NCBI GenBank assembly: GCA_905221605.1 | Contig: CAJNDS010000138.1 | Span: 62,001 to 126,000 of the forward strand | Length of the DNA: 64,000 nucleotides | Direction of reading: 5' to 3' | DNA from: Symbiodinium natans | Lineage: Eukaryota > Sar > Dinophyceae > Suessiales > Symbiodiniaceae | Part shown: positions 1 to 9,574 of the stretch, one piece after another | How positions within the stretch are numbered: the stretch's first letter is position 1 | Layout: every line of letters starts with the position of its first letter | Translations under genes and position numbers: made by a program | Notes under the pieces: model-generated | Databases searched by the model: none | Told to the model about the DNA's origin: nothing | The model's input: the letters and a program-made list of their open reading frames with translations, nothing else

Positions 1-223
1 TAGCCATAGACTCAAATTCTACAGGGTCTGGGCTGCAGGGTTTAGGGTCAGCGTTTTGCGGGATCACATGGGGCCCATGGGGCTTTCTGGGACTATCGAT
101 TGTTTCCGGGCCTGAGCTGAACTGTCGACGTCGGGCCAGCTGAAGCCCTAAGGCCGCGAAGGGTTAGGGTCGTTTAGGTTCATGAAGACTCTATTTGGGG
201 GTTTTGGGCTGGGTTAAGGGTAG

Positions 224-467
224 CCTTGCCGGTTGGTCGATAAATATGTCGCGCGGTCCTATGCTGCGATCTGCATCTTGCGATGATTCCTGGGTCAGGA
301 TTCGGGATCCCGCACCGGACGTGCGCACATCCGAAGGATTCACTCGGGCGTACATAGGTTTAGAGACGAGGGCTCCACGCCTTTCCATACGCCTACGCTT
401 TGAACCGCTTGACCGCTTAAATCGACCTCTTACCCCACCCGAAGTTAGAGCAACCGTTCTTTTCTTG
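224..467 (+). CDS. exon-like coding block, unknown product
   Basis: The frame is open for about 80 codons after the AG at 222-223 and ends exactly at the GTAGCC that begins element E1. The composition is protein-like, with segments such as SINMSRGPML and LTPPEVRATVLFL. The opposite strand is also open here, so the strand call rests on the splice context. No family was recognised. Confidence 0.5.
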
Positions 468-567
468 GTAGCCCAGTGGTACCCTTTTCCCCTTTTTTGG
501 TTCAAGGTTCGATGATACAGTAACAAACCCCAAAACGGGGTGCCCTTACAATGTCATTACTGGGCTA
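467..567 (+). mobile_element. element E1, TIR introner-like
   Basis: The ends are inverted repeats: GGTAGCCCAGTGGT on the left and ACTGGGCTA on the right. The same ends occur at 3460 and 20968. The left end supplies a GT and the right end supplies an AG (568-569), so the element can act as an intron. Confidence 0.6.
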
Positions 568-569
568 AG

Positions 570-643
570 GCGAAGAGGATCTGCTTGAGGAAGCAAGGCT
601 TGAAAGGAGGCCAACCCTGAACCCAAATCTGACACTCAAGACT
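570..643 (+). CDS. exon-like island after E1
   Basis: It starts after the AG of E1 and ends at GTCACA. One frame reads EEDLLEEARLERRPTLN, the phase-0 frame reads AKRICLRKQ then stops, so the frame is unresolved. Confidence 0.4.
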
Positions 644-812
644 GTCACAGCTGGAGTCTGTAGAGCTCACAGTGAATCAAAAGGTGAGGGCTTAGGAGGC
701 TTCAAGAGTTTAGGTTTTGCGAGATTGGCCGGAGCCCAGTCGTCAAAAGGCTTTAGGGTTTAAGGTTGAGGGAAGAGAGGACTTAGGCATTTAGTCTCCA
801 GTGCTTCTTCAG

Positions 813-858
813 GTGCTTGGCTTTCGGAGCTCCTCAAACAAAACTGTGTGCCACCACA
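813..858 (+). CDS. exon-like island
   Basis: It is preceded by a pyrimidine-rich acceptor (tgcttcttcag) and followed by GTACAC. One base plus 15 codons, reading CLAFGAPQTKLCATT. Confidence 0.4.
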
Positions 859-905
859 GTACACTCCGAAGATGACAGCCCGCCAGACAGACGTAGAGTT
901 GGATA

Positions 906-1046
906 GCAGGGAATGGGGGAATGAGGGCCTTATATATAAACAAAAATATATATATATATATATTATAATATATATATATATATATATATAGATAATACCC
1001 TTCAAAGGATTATGTAGGGTACCGCATTCCCCCATTCCCTACTAGC
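906..1046. mobile_element. element B1, TIR with AT-repeat core
   Basis: Inverted ends containing GGAATGAGGG-type sequence and CCCCCATTCCCTAC flank an (AT)n core at about 945-990. Related copies lie at 3686 and 51589. Confidence 0.6.
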
Positions 1047-1211
1047 CAACAGTAAGCAGAAGGTTCCCCCACTGCATGCATATTGTCTACTGGCTCTTCA
1101 TTGTTTCCGTGGTCCTCGGCCGCTCGGCCCTGCAGCCAAGCGGGGATTTGAATTGCGGGCCCTGTTCTTGCACGCTAAAGGGGTTTAGGGTTTAGGGTTT
1201 GGGGTTTAGGG

Positions 1212-1290
1212 CTACTAGGACCCGGAGTAGGCCCTGATTTCCTGGGTTGGGGTTCCCTTATAATCCCACTGAAAAAAACATGGCCCGTGA
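1212..1290. repeat. dispersed repeat family I, copy 1
   Basis: It starts ACTAGGACCCGGAGTAGGCC and contains GGTTGGGGTTCCCT. Clear relatives lie at 50434 and 57358. No clear terminal inverted repeat was seen. Confidence 0.5.
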
Positions 1291-2368
1291 AAGGACCCTT
1301 AATTTGGGAAATTGCCACATCGTGACTGGGGTTGGGTTGGAATTTTACGGCTCTATGGGCCCGGATCTCTATTTTAACCCCCATACAACCTTCCACCCCG
1401 GCCTAAACCCTAAACCCTAAACCCTCAAATTGTAAATGCAAGCCGCCGGTTTGGCTTCAGGTTGGGCGCTGGTGATTCCTTGGTTTCAGGGCACATGGAG
1501 CTATCGATACTGGTATGCCTCTTGGCTTTCCAGGCAGGCCTGTCGAATCATGGTTTAGGGCCAAAGTGCCTGACGGCCCTATGAATATCATGAATCCTAG
1601 GAATCTTAAACCAGAAACCCTAAGCCGAATGGGGGCCTTATTCTTCGCACGGGGAGCCTCCCTTTAAATGCACAGAGTGTGGCATTCTCGGGGGTCTTGC
1701 TGCCACTGACATCTGCCCTGGGTGTGCCGATGTTGCTGACAGCATGATGGGACTCAACCTAGAAGACTCTCCAGGCCCCACCGCGACATTGAAATCCTTA
1801 AGCCAAACATCACCTGTTGAAGCCTTTTGCCGGGTTCGGGGTTTTAGACTTAAGGAAGCACATATGAGGCCCAGCAGCAAAAGCAAGGGTTTAGTCCTGA
1901 CCGGGCCGCGACACCCGAAGGCCCAACCATACTAGAGTTGAGGGAAGCTACCTTAACTTGTGGTGGTGGGGGGGGGGCTTGATGATAGACACCAAAGCCC
2001 AAAACCCTCAACCCTAAACCTTCTTGCGTGAGAGGTGCCCTAAACCCTCATCCCTAAACCCGGCCCATAACCCTTAACTCTAAACTCTGAGGGGAAGAAG
2101 GGACAAGGGGTTGCTGGTGGTCGGGCTTTGCTAGGACACCAACTGCTTCAAGGATCAGGCTTGTAAGCCCTAAACCCTGAACCCTAAGCCGCAGCAAGGT
2201 ATAACAGGCAGCGGGCAACTGTCACGGCTTCATGCAGACAGCTGGCCCTAAACCTCTTGGGGTCTAACTACAGGCCCCAGCCTCGCAACATGTAGGGTTT
2301 GGAGTTTAGGTTTGGGGTTTAGGGTTTAGGGCTTAGGGTTTAGGGTTTACCCGAAACGGGGTCTTCAG

Positions 2369-2480
2369 GTCTGCCTGTTGCACTTTGGCGTGCCGGGCAA
2401 CATGGCTGTGCAGCCCGGCAGAGAGTTTGTTGCAAAGAACAACGGGACCGAAGCCCTGAGCTCTGAACTCTGCTTGGCGG
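2369..2480 (+). CDS. exon-like island ending at a telomeric GTTTAG
   Basis: Starts after GTCTTCAG. Thirty-seven codons open with VCLLHFGVPGNMAV and continue to SSELCLA. The next bases are GTTTAGGG, so the telomeric repeat itself provides the 5' splice site. No family was recognised. Confidence 0.65.
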
Positions 2481-3341
2481 GTTTAGGGTTCAGGGTTTAG
2501 GGCTTAGGGCTTAGGGTTTAGGGTTTAGGGTTTAGGGTGAAGATTTAAGACCCAAATCTACGGCTCAGGGTGACTTCGGAGAGTTGGAAGGAAGCCCCGC
2601 AGAAAGTTTGTCCGGCAAAAGTAGACTGACGTGTTAGGGGGTTTAGGGTGTAGGGTTTAGGGGGTCTAGGGTCTAGAAATAGAATTTTTGGCGAGATCCA
2701 AAATCTTGCCGCAAAAGGGTTCAGGATATAGGGTTTCTCTATATCATCAGTCCCTCTGGAAATACAAAACTCCCTAAACCCTAAACCCTAAACCTCAACC
2801 CTAAACCCTAAAACCTCGGAAGCCCTAGAAGGGACCCATACATCCTAAAGAGCCTCCCCACCCAGATTACACACCAGGCACCCCGGTTCAATCTTAGGTT
2901 TCAAGGGGCATCCCAGATAAGGTTCGCCTTGCTGGAGCCAGGAAAGTTCCCGTAGTGTGCAGTTCTAGGTCGCAGATCTGGGGTTTAGGGTTTAGGCGGG
3001 TTTGGGGTTATAGGGTGATTGGGCTGACTGGAAGAAGCTCTGGGTGAGCGAGAGTTGAGGGCGTCCCTTCACCTGCTGTTTCAGAGCGGGGCGCACGAAA
3101 CCTTCTATAAAATCTACATCTCACGCGCTCAAATTAGTTGTAGAGTAGGTAACTTGTTTTTTCACTTTTTGGGGGGTATTATCGTATAGTCCCTATAGAT
3201 TCCCAAAGGTTAACCCTTCCCCTAGGATACTGGTTACTGGACAACTCAGATAAGGCCATCTAGGGCTCAGAACATGGGTTTAGGGTGTAGGCAAGATTAG
3301 GGTCTAGGGCAAGACAAACAAAAACTCGCACACCACACCAG

Positions 3342-3460
3342 GATGTCAACAGCTTGCGTGGCACTCTTTGGGCAAATCTTCTTGGAGCAGGAGGCCACAT
3401 GGGAGCCGTAGATCATACGCATCATCACAGTCAATATGACAATCACAACATATAGTGCTG
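3342..3460 (+). CDS. exon upstream of E2, with an in-frame TAG
   Basis: After the acceptor caccacaccag the frame reads MSTACVALFGQ to EATWEP, then TAG at 3409-3411, then IIRIITVNMTITTYSA up to the GT of E2. It ends in phase 1, matching the phase at which 3534 begins. The stop suggests a pseudogene, a sequencing error or a recoded stop. Confidence 0.6.
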
Positions 3461-3533
3461 GTAGCCCAGTGGTGCCGATTTCAAACCCCCCAAAAGGTTG
3501 CCCTCACTAAAATATGCTTACTGGGCTACCAAG
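3460..3533 (+). mobile_element. element E2, intron-sized introner
   Basis: The 74-bp region has perfect ends GGTAGCCCAGTGG and CTGGGCTACC. GT at 3461 and AG at 3532-3533 define an intron whose removal joins G to TT as a Val codon in frame. Confidence 0.7.
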
Positions 3534-3637
3534 TTATCGAAAATGCATCATACAATCAAGTTTGCAGCATCGATGTGGGCAATTCTTTGGAGTCCCACAG
3601 GGATCTTTGGCTGCGTCTCTACTACCCAAGACTATGA
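3534..3637 (+). CDS. probable terminal exon after E2
   Basis: It continues the frame of the exon at 3342 through E2: IENASYNQVCSIDVGN to LWLRLYYPRL, then a TGA stop at 3635-3637. The composition is convincingly protein-like. Family unknown. Confidence 0.65.
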
Positions 3638-3685
3638 GAAGTGAAATTCACCAGAAAGCGCCCCAAACCCAAAACCCTGAGCCCT

Positions 3686-3778
3686 GGTTCGTAGGAGGGA
3701 ATGAGGGAATGAGGGCCCTATATATACCCTTTAAGGGAGTACATAGGGCCCTCATTCCCTCACTCCCTACTAAGAACC
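3686..3778. mobile_element. element B2, near-perfect hairpin
   Basis: GGGAATGAGGGAATGAGGGC is repeated inverted as CCCTCATTCCCTCACTCCC about 60 bp away, with outer ends TGGTTC and GAACCA. The AG at its right end precedes an exon. Confidence 0.65.
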
Positions 3779-3780
3779 AG

Positions 3781-3832
3781 CCAGTTTATGGATTAAGTGT
3801 CGTGTGCAAGCTACGTGGGTCCGCAGATTCAG
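3781..3832 (+). CDS. exon-like island after B2
   Basis: It starts after the AACCAG end of B2 and stops at GTGGAG. Seventeen codons begin PVYGLSVVCKLRG. Confidence 0.55.
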
Positions 3833-4207
3833 GTGGAGACCGGCCGAACCCTACAGTGAGGGTTTAGGGTTTTGGGTTTAGGGTTTAGGGTTTAGGGACC
3901 CTACACTACCACAATTCCTACCATAAGGCACTATGAACCACTTTTTTGAATTTCATTTGGTCCCCAAGGTTCTAGACTTCCCATGGCAGCATGTCATAGG
4001 AACTACTGCACCAGAGGGAGATGTTGCACTTCGACTCAGTGAGACACGCCGCTGGTATGCACATGATCCGAGACCCTAAACCCTAGCCTAAACCCTTAAA
4101 CCCTAAACCCTAGCCCCAAACCCCAAACCCCCACGAAACCCCCTAAGCTAAGCCCAACGCAGCGGAACTCCTGAGATCCAGGACCCAGTTATTCCTTTTT
4201 CTCCACG

Positions 4208-4351
4208 CTTGAAGGTTCATTCGGGCATTTTTGTGTAGGGGAATGACTACCCGAGACTTAGGGTTTAGGGTTTAGGGTTTAAGGGAATAATGGTATGACC
4301 ATAAGCTACCCTACTGATATCCCTACTTGCAAGTACCCATGAACCTTCAAG
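4208..4351 (+). mobile_element. element A1 carrying an internal telomeric insert
   Basis: The ends CTTGAAGGTTCAT and ATGAACCTTCAAG are inverted repeats of family A. TTTAGGG units at about 4258-4284 lie inside. The right AG is followed by an exon-like island. Confidence 0.6.
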
Positions 4352-4386
4352 TAGCCGTTCGAGTTTGTATTGCCAGCGCGGTCTAG
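4352..4386 (+). CDS. exon-like island after A1
   Basis: It follows the AG of the A1 right end and stops at GTAGAC. Reads SRSSLYCQRGL in one frame. Confidence 0.4.
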
Positions 4387-4623
4387 GTAGACTCGAACAA
4401 ACAAGCACGGGCCAAGTGATCCAAAGCCCCAAACCCCCGACAAACCTGACGATCCTGATGCGCCTCCTACCCAAAACTGAGCTGGCCCCCCTAGAACCCC
4501 CCACAAAAAAAAGGTCAGCCCTGGAACCCCTCCACTCCGCCCCGCCCCTCTAGCCCTAAACCCTAAACCCGAAAATCCCTAAAATCCCTATAAACCCTAA
4601 ACCCCTTCCGAAAAAAGTCCCAG

Positions 4624-4697
4624 GCGCGGTGCTCCAACCATCGCGATGAGGAGCGCATCCGGCAGGCCATTCGAGGCTGCGAGGCAGAGGCCGCCTG
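4624..4697 (+). CDS. exon-like island, possible C-terminus
   Basis: After GTCCCAG it reads ARCSNHRDEERIRQAIRG to EAEAA and then TGA; a telomeric GGTTTAG follows. It could be a final exon. Confidence 0.5.
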
Positions 4698-5035
4698 AAG
4701 GGTTTAGGGTTTAGGGTTTCGGGCTTTCTGAAGGGTCTTAGTTGGGGTTTGGGTTTTTGGGTTGCAGTTGGATTTGTGTTTAGTAGGAGTTGAAGGTTTG
4801 GACTTAGTAGTATGGAGGCGGGTTTAGGGTTTAGATTTCGAAGGGCTTCTGCAGCTGTGGTAGTAGTAGGGCATTCGGCTGTAGCGGGGTTTGCTAGGAC
4901 GTACTTCGGGGCTAGATTTGAAGTCCCAGACCCTAAGCCCTAAGCCCTAAACCCTAAACCCTAAACTCCAAACCCTAAACCCTAAACCTTAAACCCTAAA
5001 CCTTGGGGTTGGGTCTGCGCCAATGACATCCCTAG

Positions 5036-5100
5036 GTGGACGTCGTCATCCGAATCCTGAGCACGGCCGGATCATACAACGCATCTGGGGCTCAAGCTCT
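5036..5100 (+). CDS. exon-like island
   Basis: Flanked by CCTAG and GTAGGG. Reads VDVVIRILSTAGSYNASGAQ. Confidence 0.6.
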
Positions 5101-5289
5101 GTAGGGCTTAGGGTTTGGGGACTTATAGGGATTAGGGTAACTCCACTTATAAACTACTTAGAGGACTTCGGGGACTTGGGGGCTTAAAAGTACACTTCTT
5201 ATTTGGGGCTATAAGTACCCTGAACCTCCAAGTAGGGCTTGGGGACTTATAGGGTGGCGTAGGTTGTTGGGTTCGGAGTCTTTGTTCAG

Positions 5290-5324
5290 CATGTCAGGGC
5301 GAGACTAGAGGGGTTCACTTGGAG
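5290..5324 (+). CDS. exon upstream of introner A2
   Basis: The acceptor is tttgttcag. HVRARLEGFTW plus two bases (AG) runs to the GTTCAT inside the left end of A2. Joining to 5415 gives an uninterrupted frame. Confidence 0.65.
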
Positions 5325-5417
5325 GTTCATGGCTACGTAGAAGTAGGACTCTATGCTTATATCCTCATTTAAGGTACTTCTACCCTACCTCAAAAGTACC
5401 CATGAAGCTCCAAGTAG
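5317..5417 (+). mobile_element. element A2, introner
   Basis: The ends CACTTGGAGGTTCATGG and CCATGAAGCTCCAAGTAGG are inverted repeats. GT (5325) and AG (5413-5414) within the two ends delimit a 90-nt intron with the reading frame conserved on both sides. Confidence 0.7.
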
Positions 5418-5509
5418 GGTCAGCTCTGCTTTGCAGTGCTTGTTCGGTGCAAATTTGTTTCGCAGAGAGGCGGGGGGTTATTATGGGAGATTCGGAGCGC
5501 GGACGCGCA
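5415..5509 (+). CDS. exon downstream of A2, ends at GTTTAGGG
   Basis: With the two bases from the previous exon it reads S, then RVSSALQCLFGANLFRREAG to GRFGARTR. The following GTTTAGGG is again telomeric. Product unknown. Confidence 0.65.
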
Positions 5510-5691
5510 GTTTAGGGTTTAGGAGTGTATAGCCCTTACAGAAGCCTCAAATAAGGTACCCCCGCACCTGAGATCTCCCCTTCCTCAAGATGTCCTGCAC
5601 AGTTTTGGAGGTTCATGCATGGCGCCCGTTTCGGTAATGAAGTCGCGTTGGGTCCCATGTTCAGCCCTGATCCCTCAGCCGCCAACACAAG

Positions 5692-5759
5692 AATGGAACA
5701 AGGAGAACCTTCGACGCGAGTGGGACGACGGGTCGGAGATCAGCGGAATGGGAAGCCCG
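5692..5759 (+). CDS. exon-like island, possible GC donor
   Basis: Follows ACACAAG and reads WNKENLRREWDDGSEISGMG. It is followed by GCTTGA, a possible GC-type 5' splice site. Confidence 0.45.
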
Positions 5760-6255
5760 GCTTGAGACTTTGATCTCTGATACTGAGTGCAGGGTCTTGG
5801 GTTTAGGGTTTAGGGTTTTGGGTTTAGAGTAAACCTGGCAGATGGTTGAAGGCTTCAGGGCATGGCCACGCAGGTGTCGCAGGGCTCGGAGCAGTACGTG
5901 TCTAAGGCAAGGCGTTTGGGGGGCTGCCCGATTTTCAGGTTGCAGTGCTAGGGTTATAAGTAGGGTAGCTGTGGTTGCAACATGATCTGGTGGTAGTTAG
6001 GAACCCTCAAGTACACAATTGTGCCAGTTATCTTGAAGGTGGCTCCGAGATTGGTTAGAAATACAGCTGGCTCGACAAGGGGCGTGACAGGGGTTTGAGT
6101 TTTGAGCCATATAGGTTCAGGTTTTAGGGTTTAGGGTTTTTGGTTTAGGGTTTAGGGTTTAGGGTTTAGGATTTAGGTCTACGCATAGAAAGCCAGGCCA
6201 GTTTTTTTTTTAAGCCGCAAGCCGCAAACCCTAAACCCTGGACACAATCCTCCAG

Positions 6256-6342
6256 ATTGTTGGAAGAACACGCCACGCCCGTAGCCCTGGCTGCTGTTAC
6301 TTTGCTGCTACTTTCCGCTAAGCCTTCGAAATATGACACTAG
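6256..6342 (+). CDS. exon upstream of introner C1
   Basis: Follows CCTCCAG. Reads LLEEHATPVALAAVTLLLLS and on to KYDTR, a hydrophobic stretch that may be a membrane segment. It ends at AG inside the 8-bp target duplication of C1, in phase 2. Confidence 0.65.
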
Positions 6343-6455
6343 GTTTGGGATCTTCCCCCTCATACTAACAGTCCTTAAGAGGGATCATCGTGCCCCCTGT
6401 TATAATCCCTATGCAGGAGCTGCTAGTATAAGGGGGTGGAACATCCCAACACTAG
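6343..6455 (+). mobile_element. element C1, introner with an 8-bp target duplication
   Basis: TTGGGAT at the left and ATCCCAA at the right form the inverted ends. CACTAGGT flanks both sides (6337-6344 and 6450-6457) as a target duplication. Because the duplication contains AGGT, a 113-nt GT-AG intron results. Confidence 0.75.
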
Positions 6456-6477
6456 GTCAAGTTGTACTTTCTTCTGG
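6456..6477 (+). CDS. 22-nt microexon between C1 and N1
   Basis: In the joined frame it completes R and adds SSCTFFW, then stops at the GTTGTGC that begins N1. Confidence 0.6.
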
Positions 6478-6592
6478 GTTGTGCTTTGGGATAATTTCTA
6501 ATTCCCCTTCTTTCCTTATAAGGGAACCTATTCACCCTAAACCCTAAACCCCAAACATAGATGATTTTCAAAGGGCTTAAGGCACAACCCAG
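6475..6592 (+). mobile_element. element N1, introner with a telomeric insert
   Basis: CTGGGTTGTGC and GCACAACCCAG are inverted ends. Copy N2 at 11383 lacks the CCCTAAACCC tract found here at about 6536-6552. GT at 6478 and AG at 6591-6592 bound the intron. Confidence 0.65.
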
Positions 6593-6637
6593 TCTTTGCT
6601 CTGGCAACTCAGTCTGGCGTGTGGCCAAGGCCACTAG
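6593..6637 (+). CDS. probable terminal exon after N1
   Basis: In frame with the two preceding exons it reads SLLWQLSLACGQGH and a TAG stop. The three-exon chain yields a hydrophobic C-terminus of unknown family. Confidence 0.55.
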   Translation, partial: SLLWQLSLACGQGH

Positions 6638-7174
6638 CCGACGCCCTCTCCACCCGTAGCGCAACGCACATCCCAGCGAAAACGGGTGCGAGCAAGAACC
6701 CAGTCCTGACACCGAAACGCCCTAAACCCTAAAACCGTAAATCCTGCTTACCATGACCAATCCCAGTTCCCGATCCTTGCCTCTGCGCTGGCGCCTGTGG
6801 TGAGAGTCGAATCCCCAAACGCTACACCTTAACCCTGCCCCCCCCCCCCCCCCCCCCCAAAGAAAAAAATGGTCGAGGAAAAGACAACAAAATGCGATAT
6901 AGCAACGCAAGGCAAAACACATAAACGAATCGTGGGCATCGACGCCCGCCACCCAGGATTCACCGACCTGACCTGCACCGCGCCACCAATGTTGATGCTG
7001 CTTAGGGTGTAGGGATATCAGGATTTTGGAGTTCAGTTTGAGGCTTTAGGGTTTTGAGCTGTTTCCGGGTTTTAAGGGCTTTTTTAGGTTTTTTGGGGTT
7101 TTCAGGATGTACAATTTCTGGCTTACAAAAGGGTTCTAGGGCTCAAATGCTGTGACTGGGGTTGGTTTGGAATG

Positions 7175-7312
7175 AAGCTTAAGAGAGGGGGTGAAAAGTG
7201 GTATGTAACCCAAGGTTCCCTAATATTCCCCACCACCCCCTAAGGCCCCCCCAAGCGCCCCCAAGGTTCCCCCCAGGGTTCCCCAGGTACCTGCCCCCCT
7301 CCCTTAAGGGCC
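7175..7312. mobile_element. element F1
   Basis: CTTAAG-AGAGGGGG and CCCCCTCCCTTAAG are inverted ends with a core rich in AAGGTTCCC motifs. Other copies lie at 18233, 39097, 55262 and 57834. Confidence 0.6.
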
Positions 7313-7796
7313 GTACAATACCCCCTTTTTCAACTTCAGCTGAGGCTCGCAGCACACAAAGTTCGCCCTAAACCTTAAACCTTAAACCCTAAACCCTAAA
7401 CCCTAAACCCCAAAGCCCAAACCCTAACCCCTGAACCCTAAACCCTAATCCCTAAACCCTAAACCCTAAATGCCGGCCAAGGCTCTTGTAAGCTTAAGGG
7501 GGCAGGGGATTTACCGAATTGGGTACCTCATAGCCCCCAGACATGAGGGGCCCTATCTCCCAAATGCCCTATAAAGGACCAGTAAGATTCTAAGTTGCGT
7601 TGTCGAATTTATTCTGACTCTATTCGTTTAGGGGTGCGCCCCCAAGGCCATGAGCCGTAGGGTTTAGGGTTTCGGCTTTTCGGGCCATCTTTCAGTGTGC
7701 TGGCGCCGACCTCAGTCCATGCTTCAGAAAGGGTTTGGGGTCAATCGCGGGTTTGGGGTTCAGGGTTTAGGATGTAGGCAAGTTCGCCGTGTGAAG

Positions 7797-7851
7797 CGAG
7801 CTGGCCTGCCTCCCGCTGGACTGCCAGCGAGATGAAACCTCTCCTCCCAAG
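7797..7851 (+). CDS. exon-like island with a GC donor
   Basis: Follows GTGTGAAG and reads ELACLPLDCQRDETSPPK. It is followed by GCAAGG, a good GC-type 5' splice site as known in dinoflagellates. Confidence 0.55.
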
Positions 7852-8036
7852 GCAAGGACCGTTTTGGGAAGAAGCCTCACGCCCTCATTCCTAAAATTCT
7901 AAACCCTGCAACTTAACCCTATGCACATTTCCGGAATGAGTCCCGGTAATGTGGCCTGAGTGTCAGCTAGGCGGGTGGCAAAAAGAACCTACAACCCCCC
8001 CCCCCCCCCACCCTAAACCCTAAACCCTCATCCCAG

Positions 8037-8126
8037 GCAACACCATCTGGGCCATGTTCATGTGGGGCGCGGCAGCTGCGGATGCATTCTCCGACGCCCT
8101 TGGGCGCGGAAATCGTTGGTCTTCAG
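8037..8126 (+). CDS. exon-like island
   Basis: Flanked by CATCCCAG and GTCGGG. Reads NTIWAMFMWGAAAADAFSDA and then LGRGNRWSS. Phase 1 at both sides. Confidence 0.65.
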
Positions 8127-8129
8127 GTC

Positions 8130-8217
8130 GGGTGTAGGGTTTAGGGTTTAGGGTTTAGGGTTTAGGGTTTAGGGTTTAGGGTTTAGGGTTTAGGGTTTAG
8201 GGTTTAGGGTTTAGGGA
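8130..8217. repeat. TTTAGGG array
   Basis: About twelve nearly perfect TTTAGGG units directly downstream of an exon donor. Confidence 0.95.
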
Positions 8218-8993
8218 ACCTAAGCCGTAAGCTCTTGATTCTAAACCCTAACTCTGCAAAGGGGTTCCAAGGGGAAGCATTGTGTAGAGCAGAGTTCTGG
8301 ATAGGGGCTTCAACTCATAAGGTGGCAACCCTAAACCCTAAACCCTAAACCCTAAACCCTCAACCCCGAAACCCCAAACCCAAAAACCCCAAGCCCTGGG
8401 GGCATAAGTGGTTATTGGAGGCGGAGGGTTGAAATTCAAGGGCTGGCAATCAGCCTGAAAGTTAGAATCAAGCAGGAATCTACGGCTACTAGGGAATCTA
8501 GGGTTTAGGGTTTAGGGCTTAGGGTTTAGGGTTTAGCGGGACCTGTAGGTTCCTGAATGCAGCGGTTAGGGTTTACAGGAGTTTTGGGTCGCTTGGGTAT
8601 GCCCTGCCTTCAAGATTCGGACTTTAGGGGTGGGGGGTCTGAAGATTTCGGAGTTGGGGGTTTACCCATAGAGCATGTACCTTCAAAAGGTCATAGACAG
8701 CATCCGATATTTCTTTGGCACACGTCTCGTTTTTAAGGGTACAGAGACCTGCTTGCAAAAGGTTACAGCAGTTACACCAGGGAGGGTATAAAGGGTTGGT
8801 GTGAGTGTACCTCTATGCTGCGCCCACTCCTTGTAGCACAGGTGCGTTTTTTTCCTCTCCTCGCCCGCCGGAGAGCACCTCCCAGCACCCCAAAATTCTC
8901 TGAAGCCCAAAGCCAAAGCCTCAAGAATTCAGGTGCCCGAAATGACCCCCAACGTACAGCAAGTCCCAAGCCCAAATCCTAGACCCTAACCAG

Positions 8994-9081
8994 CCAAGGC
9001 CATCCTGTGGCCGGTTCTATCACCCTGGTGCTTCTACGCATCGGCACTGGCACCGCGGCTGCGTCGACCGAAGCCCATTGG
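8994..9081 (+). CDS. exon-like island ending at a telomeric GTTTAG
   Basis: Follows CTAACCAG. Two frames are open: KAILWPVLSPWCFYASALAP or GSITLVLLRIGTGTAAAS. The next bases are GTTTAGGG. Confidence 0.5.
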
Positions 9082-9089
9082 GTTTAGGG

Positions 9090-9166
9090 TTATAAGGGCT
9101 ATGAGGGCTATAAGGGTTATAAGGGTTATAAGGGTAATAAGGGTAGTAAGGGTTATAAGGGTTGTT
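9090..9166. repeat. AAGGGTTAT-type tandem repeat
   Basis: A 9-bp unit AAGGGTTAT and close variants, resembling an expanded telomeric motif. Confidence 0.7.
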
Positions 9167-9574
9167 GAGTTAGTGAATACCATGTCCATTTTCTAAACTT
9201 GCACCTCCCCCCAGCACCCAAACCATAGCAACCTATACCTCAACCTCCAACCCACCAACAGACCCACACCGTGAACCCAAACGATGAACCCATTAGAAGG
9301 AATCATAGGCAACCCCATAGAGAAAACAGCATACTTAGCCCCATTGCATGCCCCCACCCGCCAGAAAACCCGTAGCATCCAACCCGAAACCCCTAACCCA
9401 AGAAAGTGGAAATTGTCTTTTAAGATAGTTCTACGATAATAGGAATAAGGTTTATGATGCAGGTCGTATCGACTAGAGCTAGAATGATAGCATTGTTCAT
9501 TTAACCACTTGTTGACCGTCTTTCAGCTTCAACTGAGTCCTCCCTGCAGCATTTTTCCCCACCTCCATCTCTCA

